From contig JAEDML010000017.1 of the NCBI GenBank assembly GCA_016303035.1, positions 1-12,109 of the forward strand: DNA of 12,109 nucleotides, given 5' to 3'. The notes below the pieces were generated by a model. It did no database searches, was not told where the DNA came from, and saw nothing but the letters and a program-made list of their open reading frames with translations. Below, one piece after another: positions 1 through 6,800 of the stretch. The DNA comes from Clostridiaceae bacterium (GTDB lineage Bacteria; Bacillota; Clostridia; Oscillospirales; Acutalibacteraceae). Positions within the stretch are counted from its first letter, which is position 1. The number at the start of each line of letters is the position of its first letter. The position numbers and the translations under genes are program-made.

Positions 1-57
1 CCCTTCAATATCGTTATAAACCTTTTTTATTTCACTTTTTGAATAATTGTAACTCAT
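1..57 (-). CDS. 5' end of an unidentified gene (partial, runs off the window)
   Basis: An ATG at 57-55 on the minus strand opens 19 in-frame codons without a stop up to the window edge, reading MSYNYSKSEIKKVYNDIEG. An AAGGGAG ribosome binding site lies about 7 bases upstream (64-70), and a good promoter lies further up, so the start is well supported although little protein is visible. The peptide is hydrophilic and charged, with no signal peptide or membrane segment in this part. It follows dnaJ in the same orientation but is separated from it by a strong terminator and about 250 AT-rich bases, so it is a separate transcription unit. I do not recognise the protein from 19 residues and assign no function. 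Confidence 0.7.
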   Translation of the reverse strand, partial: MSYNYSKSEIKKVYNDIEG

Positions 58-95
58 AAATTACTCCCTTCAAACTTTAGCTTATTCAACCTTTT

Positions 96-131
96 GCATA
101 ATATAATGATATAATAAAAACATTTTGTAAA
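96..131 (-). promoter_or_regulatory. possible second promoter of the partial gene at 1-57
   Basis: On the minus strand a TTTACA box (126-131) is followed after 17 bases by CATTAT (103-108), about 46 bases before the start codon. The -35 matches the sigma-A consensus at five of six positions and the -10 at four of six. The region is so AT-rich that such matches arise by chance, and a better promoter lies upstream at 175-203. It may be a tandem promoter. Confidence 0.3.
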
Positions 132-167
132 GTTAATTTTGCATTTTTAATACTATATCTAATATGT

Positions 168-203
168 ATTAAATATTAAAACACAAAGCAATACTGATGT
201 CAA
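168..203 (-). promoter_or_regulatory. sigma-A-type promoter of the partial gene at 1-57
   Basis: On the minus strand a perfect TTGACA (198-203) is followed by a 17-base spacer and TTTAAT (175-180), five of six to TATAAT. Transcription would start near 168 and give a leader of about 110 bases before the ATG at 57. It lies downstream of the dnaJ terminator and points away from it, so it can only serve the partial gene. The leader is AT-rich and I see no riboswitch or attenuator structure in it. Confidence 0.6.
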
Positions 204-260
204 GCCCACAGCCATATGATTCCATTGAATAATTTTTTTAACGCATATGTTTGTTTTACA

Positions 261-307
261 AAAAGAATAATATTAAACAGGGACTGCAATTCAGCAGTCC
301 CTGTTTA
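261..307 (-). terminator. rho-independent terminator of the hrcA-grpE-dnaK-dnaJ operon
   Basis: A 14-bp perfect inverted repeat (274-287 with 294-307, arms TAAACAGGGACTGC and complement) closes a 6-base loop immediately after the dnaJ stop codon. On the minus strand the stem is followed by the U-rich run ATATTATTCTTTTTG. The position, stem strength and tail fit an intrinsic terminator ending the operon. Confidence 0.9.
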
Positions 308-1474
308 TCAGTCGTTAAAGAAATCCTTAACCTTATCCATAAATCTCTTTCGCTTGTTGTAATTGTTTTCGCCGGTTTTGCCGTCAAACTCGCGCAGCTT
401 TTCCTTTTGCTCCTTGGTAAGGTTCTTCGGAACCTCTACGGTTATTTTAACATATTCGTCGCCCTTGCCGGAATAATTAAGGCGTTGTATTCCCTTTCCG
501 CGCAGCTTGAATTCATCCCCCGGCTGTGTGCCCTCGTGAATTGTAAATTTAACCTTGCCGTCAAGGGTCGGTACGGTGATTTCCGCACCCAGAGCCGCCT
601 GTGCAAAGGTTATCGGTATTTCGCAGAAAACATCATAGCCGCGCCGCTCAAAAATGGGATGCGGTCTTACATTGACATTTATACGCAAATCTCCCGACGG
701 ACCGCCGTTTACACCGGCGTCACCGCCGCCGCGGATATTTATAACCTGACCGTCATCAATGCCTGCCGGTATATCGACGGTCTGCTCAACGGTATGGCGG
801 ATTCTGCCCTTACCTGCGCATATATGACATGGCTTATCGATAATTTTACCGCTGCCGTGGCAGTTATTGCAGACCTGTTGGGTTTGCATTACGCCAAACG
901 GGGTGCGCTGAGTAGTTGCCACCTGTCCTGTACCGTGACAAACGGGACAGGTTTTCGGACTGCTTCCCTTTTCGGCGCCGCTGCCGCCGCATTCCTTACA
1001 GTTCTCGATTTTTGTCACACGCACGGTCTTGCGGCAGCCCTTTGCGGCTTCCTCAAAAGAGAGGTTGACGGTTGCCGCCGTATCGTTGCCGCGCCGAGGA
1101 GCGTTAGTATTATTGCGCGAAGAAGAACCTCCGAAGCCGCCGCCGAAAAAGGAATTGAAAATATCTCCGAGGTCGCCGAAATCCCCTGTAAAACCGCCGC
1201 CGAAGCCACCGCCGTAGCCGCCTCCTCCCGCTCCGAAATTGGGGTCTACACCCGCGTGTCCGAACTGGTCGTAGCGTGCGCGCTTTTCCTTATCCGAAAG
1301 CACCTCGTAGGCTTCGTTTACCTCTTTGAATTTTCTCTCGGCCTCTTTATCGCCGGGGTTTAAATCGGGATGGTACTTTTTTGCCGCTTTTCTGTATGCT
1401 TTTTTCAGCTCATCGTCGCTTACCGATTTATCAACGCCGAGAACCTCATAATAATCTCTTTTTTCGTCAGCCAA
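308..1474 (-). CDS. dnaJ: chaperone protein DnaJ (Hsp40), type I
   Basis: Cytoplasmic co-chaperone that binds unfolded clients and stimulates DnaK ATP hydrolysis. The 388-residue protein has the full type I layout. The J domain (about 5-72) carries the HPD triad at 35-37. A Gly/Phe-rich linker spans about 81-116. The zinc-binding region has four CxxCxGxG repeats starting at C159, C176, C202 and C216. A two-lobed C-terminal substrate-binding and dimerisation region follows to about 370, with a Lys/Arg-rich tail. The length is normal. The start is a TTG codon at 1474-1472, eight bases after TAGGAG, and no better ATG precedes the J domain. It is the last gene of the heat-shock operon, 74 bases after dnaK, and is followed directly by a terminator. 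The weak start codon and the hairpin upstream suggest lower output than DnaK, which is inference. Identification is secure. Confidence 0.98.
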   Translation of the reverse strand: MADEKRDYYEVLGVDKSVSDDELKKAYRKAAKKYHPDLNPGDKEAERKFKEVNEAYEVLSDKEKRARYDQFGHAGVDPNFGAGGGGYGGGFGGGFTGDFGDLGDIFNSFFGGGFGGSSSRNNTNAPRRGNDTAATVNLSFEEAAKGCRKTVRVTKIENCKECGGSGAEKGSSPKTCPVCHGTGQVATTQRTPFGVMQTQQVCNNCHGSGKIIDKPCHICAGKGRIRHTVEQTVDIPAGIDDGQVINIRGGGDAGVNGGPSGDLRINVNVRPHPIFERRGYDVFCEIPITFAQAALGAEITVPTLDGKVKFTIHEGTQPGDEFKLRGKGIQRLNYSGKGDEYVKITVEVPKNLTKEQKEKLREFDGKTGENNYNKRKRFMDKVKDFFND

Positions 1475-1482
1475 AGCAATTT

Positions 1483-1488
1483 CTCCTA
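1483..1488 (-). promoter_or_regulatory. dnaJ ribosome binding site fixing a TTG start
   Basis: TAGGAG on the minus strand ends eight bases before the TTG at 1474-1472. The reading frame upstream offers ATT and GCT but no ATG or GTG near this site, and the J domain begins at once, so TTG is the start the sequence supports. Confidence 0.75.
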
Positions 1489-1510
1489 CAAAAAAATATG
1501 TAAAGCGTTC

Positions 1511-1537
1511 AGCGGACGGCCGAAACCGACCGCCGCT
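1511..1537 (-). other. GC-rich stem-loop between dnaK and dnaJ
   Basis: In the 74-base dnaK-dnaJ gap the minus-strand RNA can fold an 11-bp stem (1527-1537 with 1511-1522, one bulged U, one G-U pair) around the tetraloop GUUU. It sits 11 bases after the dnaK stop. A run of seven U lies about 15 bases beyond the stem, too far for a standard terminator. It could be a partial terminator, a block to 3' exonucleases protecting dnaK mRNA, or a cleavage site. The structure is visible, but the role is inferred. Confidence 0.6.
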
Positions 1538-1548
1538 TCAAAATTTAA

Positions 1549-3396
1549 TTATTTATTGTTGTTGTCGTCAACATCAGTATAGTCGGCTTCATAAACATTG
1601 GGGTCGCTGTTGCCGGCATCAGCGTTAGGAGCCTGCTGTGCGCCGCCTGCCGCTGCCTGAGCGTCGGCCGCTGCCTTATATACCTTTTCGCTTACGGCAT
1701 AAATTTCTTTCTGCAGCTCCTCCTGCTTAGCCTTAATAGCCTCAATATCCTCGCCCTTGAGAGCTTCCTTTAAAGCCTCTTTTGCGGACTCGATCTTAGC
1801 CTTTTCATCTTCTGAAAGCTTGTCGCCGAACTCGCTTACCGTCTTTTCGGTCTGATAAATCATCTGATCCGCATTGTTGCGTACATCAACCGCTTCACGG
1901 CGCTTCTTATCCTCAGCGGCATAAGCCTCCGCCTCCTTAACAGCCTTATCAATATCGTCCTTAGACATATTGGTGTTGGAGGTAATGGTGATGTTGTTTT
2001 CCTTGCCTGTGCCGAGGTCCTTTGCCGAAACATGAACGATACCGTTCGCGTCTATATCGAAGGTAACCTCAATCTGAGGAATTCCGCGCGGAGCAGGTGC
2101 AATACCGTCAAGGTGGAATACACCGAGGGTCTTGTTATCCTTTGCGAACTCGCGTTCACCCTGAAGAACATGTACCTCAACCGAGGTCTGACCGTCCGCC
2201 GCGGTGGAGAATATCTGACTCTTCTTGGCAGGAATCGTGGTGTTACGCTCGATAACCTTTGTGGAAACGCCGCCCATAGTCTCAATACCGAGTGAAAGCG
2301 GAGTAACATCAAGCAGAAGCAGACCCTTTACATCGCCGCCGAGAACGCCTGCCTGAAGCGCGGCGCCGATAGCAACGCACTCGTCGGGGTTAATACCCTT
2401 AAAGGGCTCGCTGCCCATAAAGTTCTTAACAGCCTCCTGAACGGCAGGAATTCTTGAAGAACCGCCGACCATAAGAACCTTGTGTATCTCGCTCTTGTCA
2501 AGTCCCGAATCGGAAAGCGCCTGACGGACAGGACCCATTGTTGCGTCAACAAGATCAGCGGTAAGCTCGTTGAATTTAGCCCTTGTAAGGGTGGTTTCAA
2601 AGTGCTTAGGTCCAGTTGAATCTGCCGTGATAAAGGGCAGGTTTATATCGGTAGAGCTCATACCCGAAAGGTCGATTTTTGCCTTTTCAGCCGCTTCCTT
2701 AACACGCTGCATAGCCATTTTATCGCCCGAAAGGTCGATACCCTGCTCTGCCTTGAATGTATTTACAATATAGTCCATTATGCGCTTATCGAAGTCGCCG
2801 CCGAGACGGTTGTTACCTGCCGTGGCAAGAACCTCCTGAACGCCGTCGCCCATCTCAATAATGGAAACATCAAAGGTACCGCCACCGAGGTCGTAAACCA
2901 TAACCTTTTGGTCGTCTTCTTTATCTATACTGTAAGCAAGGGCTGCGGCAGTAGGCTCGTTTATAATACGCTTAACATCAAGTCCCGCAATCTTACCGGC
3001 GTCCTTTGTAGCCTGACGCTGTGCATCGGTAAAGTAAGCGGGAACGGTGATAACCGCTTCGGAAACCGTCTGACCGAGATATGCCTCGGCGTCGGCCTTT
3101 AATTTCTGAAGAATTATAGCCGATATTTCCTGAGGGGTGTATTTTTTACCGTCGATTTCAACGGTGTGGGCTGTACCCATTTCACGCTTTATAGAACTGA
3201 TTGTCCTTTCGGGGTTGGTGATAGCCTGGCGCTTTGCAACCTGACCTACCATTCTCTCGCCCGTCTTTGAAAAAGCAACAACCGACGGGGTGGTTCTTGC
3301 GCCCTCTGCATTGGCGATTACTACCGGCTCGCCGCCCTCCATAACCGCAACGCAGGAATTTGTTGTACCTAAGTCAATACCAATAATTTTTCCCAT
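1549..3396 (-). CDS. dnaK: molecular chaperone DnaK (Hsp70)
   Basis: ATP-dependent cytoplasmic Hsp70 that folds and disaggregates proteins with DnaJ and GrpE. The nucleotide-binding domain starts with the phosphate loop GIDLGTTNS (6-14), has Lys70 in SIKRE, the DLGGGTFD phosphate-2 motif (169-176, catalytic Thr174) and the adenosine motif GGSSRIP (311-317). The conserved interdomain linker LLLLDVTPLSLGIE (359-372) leads to the substrate-binding beta domain and an alpha lid from about 480. Lys70 has its E. coli number while Thr174 corresponds to E. coli Thr199, so about 25 residues are missing from the ATPase domain, as in Gram-positive DnaK. The 615-residue length fits. The ATG has a perfect AGGAGG eight bases upstream. 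It is third in the operon, 46 bases after grpE. The tail is Ala/Gln/Asn/Asp-rich and ends DDNNNK. Confidence 0.99.
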   Translation of the reverse strand: MGKIIGIDLGTTNSCVAVMEGGEPVVIANAEGARTTPSVVAFSKTGERMVGQVAKRQAITNPERTISSIKREMGTAHTVEIDGKKYTPQEISAIILQKLKADAEAYLGQTVSEAVITVPAYFTDAQRQATKDAGKIAGLDVKRIINEPTAAALAYSIDKEDDQKVMVYDLGGGTFDVSIIEMGDGVQEVLATAGNNRLGGDFDKRIMDYIVNTFKAEQGIDLSGDKMAMQRVKEAAEKAKIDLSGMSSTDINLPFITADSTGPKHFETTLTRAKFNELTADLVDATMGPVRQALSDSGLDKSEIHKVLMVGGSSRIPAVQEAVKNFMGSEPFKGINPDECVAIGAALQAGVLGGDVKGLLLLDVTPLSLGIETMGGVSTKVIERNTTIPAKKSQIFSTAADGQTSVEVHVLQGEREFAKDNKTLGVFHLDGIAPAPRGIPQIEVTFDIDANGIVHVSAKDLGTGKENNITITSNTNMSKDDIDKAVKEAEAYAAEDKKRREAVDVRNNADQMIYQTEKTVSEFGDKLSEDEKAKIESAKEALKEALKGEDIEAIKAKQEELQKEIYAVSEKVYKAAADAQAAAGGAQQAPNADAGNSDPNVYEADYTDVDDNNNK

Positions 3397-3404
3397 AATA
3401 AAAT

Positions 3405-3410
3405 CCTCCT
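3405..3410 (-). promoter_or_regulatory. strong dnaK ribosome binding site
   Basis: A perfect AGGAGG eight bases before the dnaK ATG, the best ribosome binding site in the operon. It lies directly downstream of a small 5-bp hairpin (3411-3423). Together with ATG, against GTG for grpE and TTG for dnaJ, it predicts that DnaK is translated most strongly. Confidence 0.8.
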
Positions 3411-3442
3411 GAAGATATTCTTCTTAAAATATATTTTATGTT

Positions 3443-3985
3443 TTAATTTGCTACTTTAACCATAGCGTGGCGAATAACCGTATCGCCTATTTTATAACCC
3501 TTTTGCAGAACCTCCGCAATAGCGTTATCGCCTAAATTCTCGTCCTCGATATGCATTACCGCTTCGTGAAGATTTGGGTCAAAGCTGTCGCCTACCGCCG
3601 CAATTTCGGTTATACCGAGCTTTTCGGCAAGGGCTTCGAACTGCTTGACTATCATCTCAACACCCTTTAAATATTCGGGGCTTTCCTTATCCGCCGCCGC
3701 GGCGCGCTCAACATTGTCAAGAATCGGCAAAAGCTGTTTTATGACGCCTGCCTTTGCATATTCGGCAACTCCGTTTTTCTCACGCTCGGTACGCTTTTTG
3801 TAATTGTCGAACTCGGCGGCTGTGCGAAGCAGAAGGTCGTTTGTTTTATCGTACTGAGCCTGCAGCTCTTCAATCTGCGCATCCTTTTTTGACTTCTTTT
3901 TCTCACTCTTTTCCGCCTTTGGCTCCTCAGCCTTTTCGGGGGCTGTACAGGCAGCCTCGGCTTCTTGCTTTTTTTCTTCTGACAC
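3443..3985 (-). CDS. grpE: nucleotide exchange factor GrpE
   Basis: Cytoplasmic dimeric factor that releases ADP from DnaK and so resets the chaperone cycle. The 180 residues are typical in length. The N-terminal 45 or so are low-complexity and rich in Glu, Lys and Ala, as usual for this poorly conserved arm. A long helical coiled-coil segment follows (about 45-120, including FDNYKKRTEREK). The C-terminal beta domain carries the family signature: FDPNLHEAVMH at about 135-145, then GYKIGDTVIRHAMVKV to the end. The start is GTG at 3985-3983, seven bases after GGAGGAG. Only four bases separate it from the hrcA stop, and its ribosome binding site is formed by the last hrcA codons, so translation is probably coupled to hrcA. 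Transcription is from the CIRCE-controlled hrcA promoter. Identification is secure. Confidence 0.98.
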   Translation of the reverse strand: MSEEKKQEAEAACTAPEKAEEPKAEKSEKKKSKKDAQIEELQAQYDKTNDLLLRTAAEFDNYKKRTEREKNGVAEYAKAGVIKQLLPILDNVERAAAADKESPEYLKGVEMIVKQFEALAEKLGITEIAAVGDSFDPNLHEAVMHIEDENLGDNAIAEVLQKGYKIGDTVIRHAMVKVAN

Positions 3986-3989
3986 GAAA

Positions 3990-5024
3990 TCACTCCTCCA
4001 TATCTTTAAGCGCGGCTGACATAATATCCGTCAGTCTGCGCGATATATATTCAATGCTCGGCATAACCTGCTCATACGAAATGCGGTTGGGAGCTATAAC
4101 CCCTATCGCTCCGCGGTAGTTTTTATTGTCCCCGAATTTCGCGGCAATAACGGTATCGGTTTTAAGTTCTTTATAACCGGTATCACTACCGAAGACAACT
4201 CCAACCCCGTCAGGTATGTCGTTTAGCATCATAAGTATGGGATCACGTCGTTTTACAAGGGTTAAAATACGCTGAGCGGTATCCTCGTCCGCGCATATAT
4301 TGTAAAGACAGGACTCTCCGCTTAAATTAACCGAACGGCTCTCAATCTCACCCGCCATTTCAAAGACTGCGGTAAACAGCGGCATAAGAATAAATGAATC
4401 AATTCCTGCCGAAGCCGCTACGCTTTGCATATACGCCTTTGTAAGCTCTGTTACAGGTCTTCCGTTTATCGCTTCAAAACAGATTTCCTTAAACCTTTTA
4501 TAAAGCTCCGTTGTAAAGCCTAAGCCCAAACGGAAAATACGGCTACGCGCCCTGCCGTCGCTTGTTATAAGCAGCAGCATTGCCGAATGGTTGCTTACAG
4601 GGATAAGCTCGGTTTTTCTTATCTCGGCTGCTTTCTCGGCAACATAACAGGTAATCGCAGGCAGTCCCGTAAGGTCTGAAAGAATCTTGCCTGCGAGGGC
4701 AGGTATCTGCTCAGGATCACAGTAAATATCGGAAAGGCGGCTGTCAATAAAGTTTTTGGCGCTTGCAGTTATCTGTGCAGGCTGCATAAGCGAATCAACA
4801 TAGAATTTGAATCCGTTGCTCGTAGGTACGCGTCCTGCCGAGGTGTGGGGCTGTTCTAAAAGACCCAACTCACAAAGCTCGCTCATTTCATTGCGCAGCG
4901 TTGCCGACGACGGAGCATTATCTATCAAACCCGTGAGAAGCTTAGAGCCTACCGGCTCGCCTGTCTCAATATATGCCCGAATTACGGCGGCAAGCACCGC
5001 TCGCTTTCTCGGACTAAGCTCCAT
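3990..5024 (-). CDS. hrcA: heat-inducible transcription repressor HrcA
   Basis: Repressor of class I heat-shock genes, which binds CIRCE and needs the GroEL chaperonin for activity in the Bacillus model. The N-terminal winged helix is clear: VGSKLL (25-30), SSATLRNEMSELCELG (39-54) and the highly conserved EQPHTSAGRVPT (57-68). The central GAF-like domain and C-terminal part are present, with a typical length of 344 residues. The start chosen is ATG at 5024-5022, six bases after GGAGGG. The open frame extends upstream to a GTG at 5063, but that codon lies inside CIRCE and has no ribosome binding site. As first gene of the operon and preceded by a CIRCE, it should autoregulate itself and grpE-dnaK-dnaJ. 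The stop codon overlaps the grpE ribosome binding site. Confidence 0.97.
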   Translation of the reverse strand: MELSPRKRAVLAAVIRAYIETGEPVGSKLLTGLIDNAPSSATLRNEMSELCELGLLEQPHTSAGRVPTSNGFKFYVDSLMQPAQITASAKNFIDSRLSDIYCDPEQIPALAGKILSDLTGLPAITCYVAEKAAEIRKTELIPVSNHSAMLLLITSDGRARSRIFRLGLGFTTELYKRFKEICFEAINGRPVTELTKAYMQSVAASAGIDSFILMPLFTAVFEMAGEIESRSVNLSGESCLYNICADEDTAQRILTLVKRRDPILMMLNDIPDGVGVVFGSDTGYKELKTDTVIAAKFGDNKNYRGAIGVIAPNRISYEQVMPSIEYISRRLTDIMSAALKDMEE

Positions 5025-5030
5025 CGTTAT

Positions 5031-5036
5031 CCCTCC
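5031..5036 (-). promoter_or_regulatory. hrcA ribosome binding site that decides the start
   Basis: GGAGGG six bases before the ATG at 5024. The longer open frame (GTG at 5063) has no such site and would begin within the operator, so 5024 is the start. Confidence 0.85.
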
Positions 5037-5056
5037 GTTCTGAGAATTTTCAGGTT

Positions 5057-5083
5057 TTAGCACTCTATGCTTTCAAGTGCTAA
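5057..5083 (-). promoter_or_regulatory. CIRCE operator for HrcA
   Basis: On the plus strand TTAGCACTC, nine bases, then AAGTGCTAA. The CIRCE consensus is TTAGCACTC-N9-GAGTGCTAA, so one half is perfect and the other differs only at its first base (5075). It begins eight bases after the -10 box and so covers the predicted transcription start of hrcA, the expected place for HrcA repression. It lies 32 bases before the hrcA ATG and will also be part of the leader RNA. Confidence 0.95.
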
Positions 5084-5084
5084 C

Positions 5085-5119
5085 GATTATTATTATATGC
5101 GGTTTTTCTGAAAAGTCAA
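5085..5119 (-). promoter_or_regulatory. sigma-A-type promoter of the hrcA operon
   Basis: On the minus strand TTGACT (5114-5119, five of six to consensus), a 16-base spacer and a perfect TATAAT (5092-5097). Transcription would start near 5085, at the edge of CIRCE. A vegetative promoter overlapped by CIRCE is the standard class I heat-shock arrangement. Confidence 0.85.
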
Positions 5120-5180
5120 TAGATTTTTAAAATATTTTTTGACTTTTCCTGACCTTTTACAATTTATTCATATTTTGGCA

Positions 5181-5227
5181 TAAAAAATCCCTTTGAACGA
5201 GGTTACAAAGCCCCATATTCAAAGGGA
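5181..5227 (-). terminator. rho-independent terminator of malQ
   Basis: A 10-bp stem (TCCCTTTGAA at 5188-5197 with its complement at 5218-5227) closes a 20-base loop that contains a possible small inner helix. On the minus strand it is followed by TTTTTT (5187-5182). It begins nine bases after the malQ stop and separates malQ from the heat-shock promoter. Confidence 0.85.
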
Positions 5228-5235
5228 AAAATAAA

Positions 5236-6729
5236 TTATTCGATTTTTTCCTGCGGCAATCTTCTGTAAAGCTTCGTGGTTTCAAAAATAATTCCCGCAA
5301 GCCAGTCATTTATACAGCCCGAATCTATACGCCACTGCCAGTTGCCTTCGGGAACCGACGGCGTGTTTATCCGTGCGGAATTATCGAGACCTAAAAAGTC
5401 CTGCATTTGAAAAATTGCCGTGTCGGACGCAGTTGCCATAGCAGACTTAATAAGCGCCCAGTTAAAACTTTCATCATTAGAGATACGCAGATATTTACGC
5501 ATAAATTCAAGCTCCGATTCGGGAGCGGAATTTAAAAAGCCTATTGCCGTGTCGTTATCGTGCGTGCCTGTATAGACAACGCTGTTTTTCGCTATGTTGT
5601 GGGGCAGATAGGCGCTGTCTGCCTCGGGGTCGAACGCGAACTGCAAAACCTTCATACCGGGAAATCCGGTATATTCAAGCAGCTTATAAACATCATCGTC
5701 AAGCGTTCCGAGATCTTCGGCAATAATATTAGGTCTGCCGAGTTTTGAAAACACAGCGTCAAAGAGTTTCTCCCCCGGTCCCTTTACCCATTTACCGTTT
5801 ACCGCTGTTTTATCACCGTAGGGTATACTGTAAAAGGCAGAAAATCCGCGAAAGTGATCAATTCGCACAACATCATATAGCTTAACGGAATATCTTATGC
5901 GGTTAAGCCACCACTTATAGCCGTCCTTTTCCATATAGTCCCAATCATACAAAGGGTTACCCCAAAGCTGGCCGTCATCGGAAAAAGCGTCGGGCGGACA
6001 GCCTGCAACGGCTCTTGGACAGAGATTCTCATCAAGCAAAAACTGTTTCGGCGAAGCCCAGACATCGGCGCTGTCATACGCCGCATATATCGGAATATCG
6101 CCTATTATGTAAACGCCGTTTTTATTGGCGTATTTTTTAAGCATAGTCCATTGGCGGTAAAAAAGATACTGCTGCATTTTATAAAAATCAATTTCGTCGC
6201 AAAGCTCCGCCCTTGCCTGCTCGATATATTCGGGAACGCGGAATTTCAGCCCGTCACGCCATACATCAAAGCTCGCCCCGTTAAGCGAATCCTTAATTGC
6301 CATAAACAGCGCATAATCGTCAAGCCAATATGCATTGAATTTGCAAAAAATTCCGTAATCCTGCGGTACGGATTTTTTAAAGCGGCCGTACGCCTTGCGA
6401 AGAATTGTAAAACGGTTGTTGTAAAGCGTTTCATAATCCACCGCCGAAGGTGATTTTCCCCAGTCAAACGCTTCTATCTCCTGTGTTTCAAGGAGATTTT
6501 CTTCAACCAACATATCAAGGTCAATAAAGTAAGGATTACCGGCATACGCCGAAAAGGATTGATAAGGCGAATCCCCGAAACCCGTTGTGCCTACCGGCAG
6601 CATCTGCCAATAGGTCTGCCCTGATTTTTTTAAAAAGTCCACAAATCGGTAGGCTTCGCGCCCCAGCGTTCCTATACCGTATTTTGAGCCAAGGGAAAAC
6701 ACCGGCATAAGTATACCGCTTGTTCTCAT
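5236..6729 (-). CDS. malQ: 4-alpha-glucanotransferase (amylomaltase, GH77)
   Basis: Disproportionating enzyme that moves alpha-1,4-glucan segments between maltooligosaccharides and releases glucose, in cytoplasmic maltodextrin or glycogen breakdown. The 497 residues match the compact bacterial GH77 form. Visible motifs: GSKYGIGTLG (14-23), SPYQSFSAYAGNPYFIDLD (54-72), GDIPIYAAYDSADVW (210-224), catalytic nucleophile Asp291 in VRIDHFRGF, acid/base Glu338 in IIAEDLG and transition-state Asp391 in GTHDND. These sit within a few residues of their equivalents in Thermus amylomaltase. No signal peptide is present. The ATG at 6729 follows GGGGGTG by five bases. The gene begins about 20 bases after the gap terminator, and I see no promoter of its own between them, so it may rely on read-through or on a promoter inside gap. 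It has its own terminator. Confidence 0.97.
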   Translation of the reverse strand: MRTSGILMPVFSLGSKYGIGTLGREAYRFVDFLKKSGQTYWQMLPVGTTGFGDSPYQSFSAYAGNPYFIDLDMLVEENLLETQEIEAFDWGKSPSAVDYETLYNNRFTILRKAYGRFKKSVPQDYGIFCKFNAYWLDDYALFMAIKDSLNGASFDVWRDGLKFRVPEYIEQARAELCDEIDFYKMQQYLFYRQWTMLKKYANKNGVYIIGDIPIYAAYDSADVWASPKQFLLDENLCPRAVAGCPPDAFSDDGQLWGNPLYDWDYMEKDGYKWWLNRIRYSVKLYDVVRIDHFRGFSAFYSIPYGDKTAVNGKWVKGPGEKLFDAVFSKLGRPNIIAEDLGTLDDDVYKLLEYTGFPGMKVLQFAFDPEADSAYLPHNIAKNSVVYTGTHDNDTAIGFLNSAPESELEFMRKYLRISNDESFNWALIKSAMATASDTAIFQMQDFLGLDNSARINTPSVPEGNWQWRIDSGCINDWLAGIIFETTKLYRRLPQEKIE

Positions 6730-6745
6730 CGTTGCACCCCCATAC

Positions 6746-6780
6746 TTAAAAAGGTTGTCCCGACAGCTGTCGGGGCAACC
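6746..6780 (-). terminator. rho-independent terminator of gap, immediately before malQ
   Basis: The 28-base inverted repeat 6753-6780 pairs throughout (GGTTG, one G-U pair, then CCCGACAG with its complement) and closes on a four-base AGCT loop. On the minus strand it is followed by TTTTTAAG (6752-6745). It is one of the strongest hairpins in the window, 20 bases after the gap stop, and its U tract ends only about seven bases from the malQ ribosome binding site. Confidence 0.9.
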
Positions 6781-6800
6781 CGTAATTTGCCGAAAAAAGA

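Noticed and set aside
1125..1235. Repetitive GCC/CCG-rich stretch that looks like a short tandem repeat
   Set aside because: It encodes the normal Gly/Phe-rich linker of DnaJ in frame, and the repetition follows from Gly codons.
251..1363. A 370-codon open frame on the plus strand opposite dnaJ
   Set aside because: It lies wholly antisense to an unmistakable dnaJ and across its terminator. It has no ribosome binding site and its translation is low in recognisable motifs. Long antisense frames are common opposite genes with this codon bias.
3411..3423. Small hairpin GAAGA-ATA-TCTTC just before the dnaK ribosome binding site
   Set aside because: Five mostly A-U pairs with a three-base loop are too weak to assert a regulatory role or an RNA thermometer, and the ribosome binding site itself is unpaired in it.
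5025..5063. An N-terminal extension of HrcA starting at GTG 5063
   Set aside because: The GTG is part of CIRCE and only about 22 bases after the predicted transcription start, with no ribosome binding site. ATG 5024 has GGAGGG and matches the usual HrcA N terminus.
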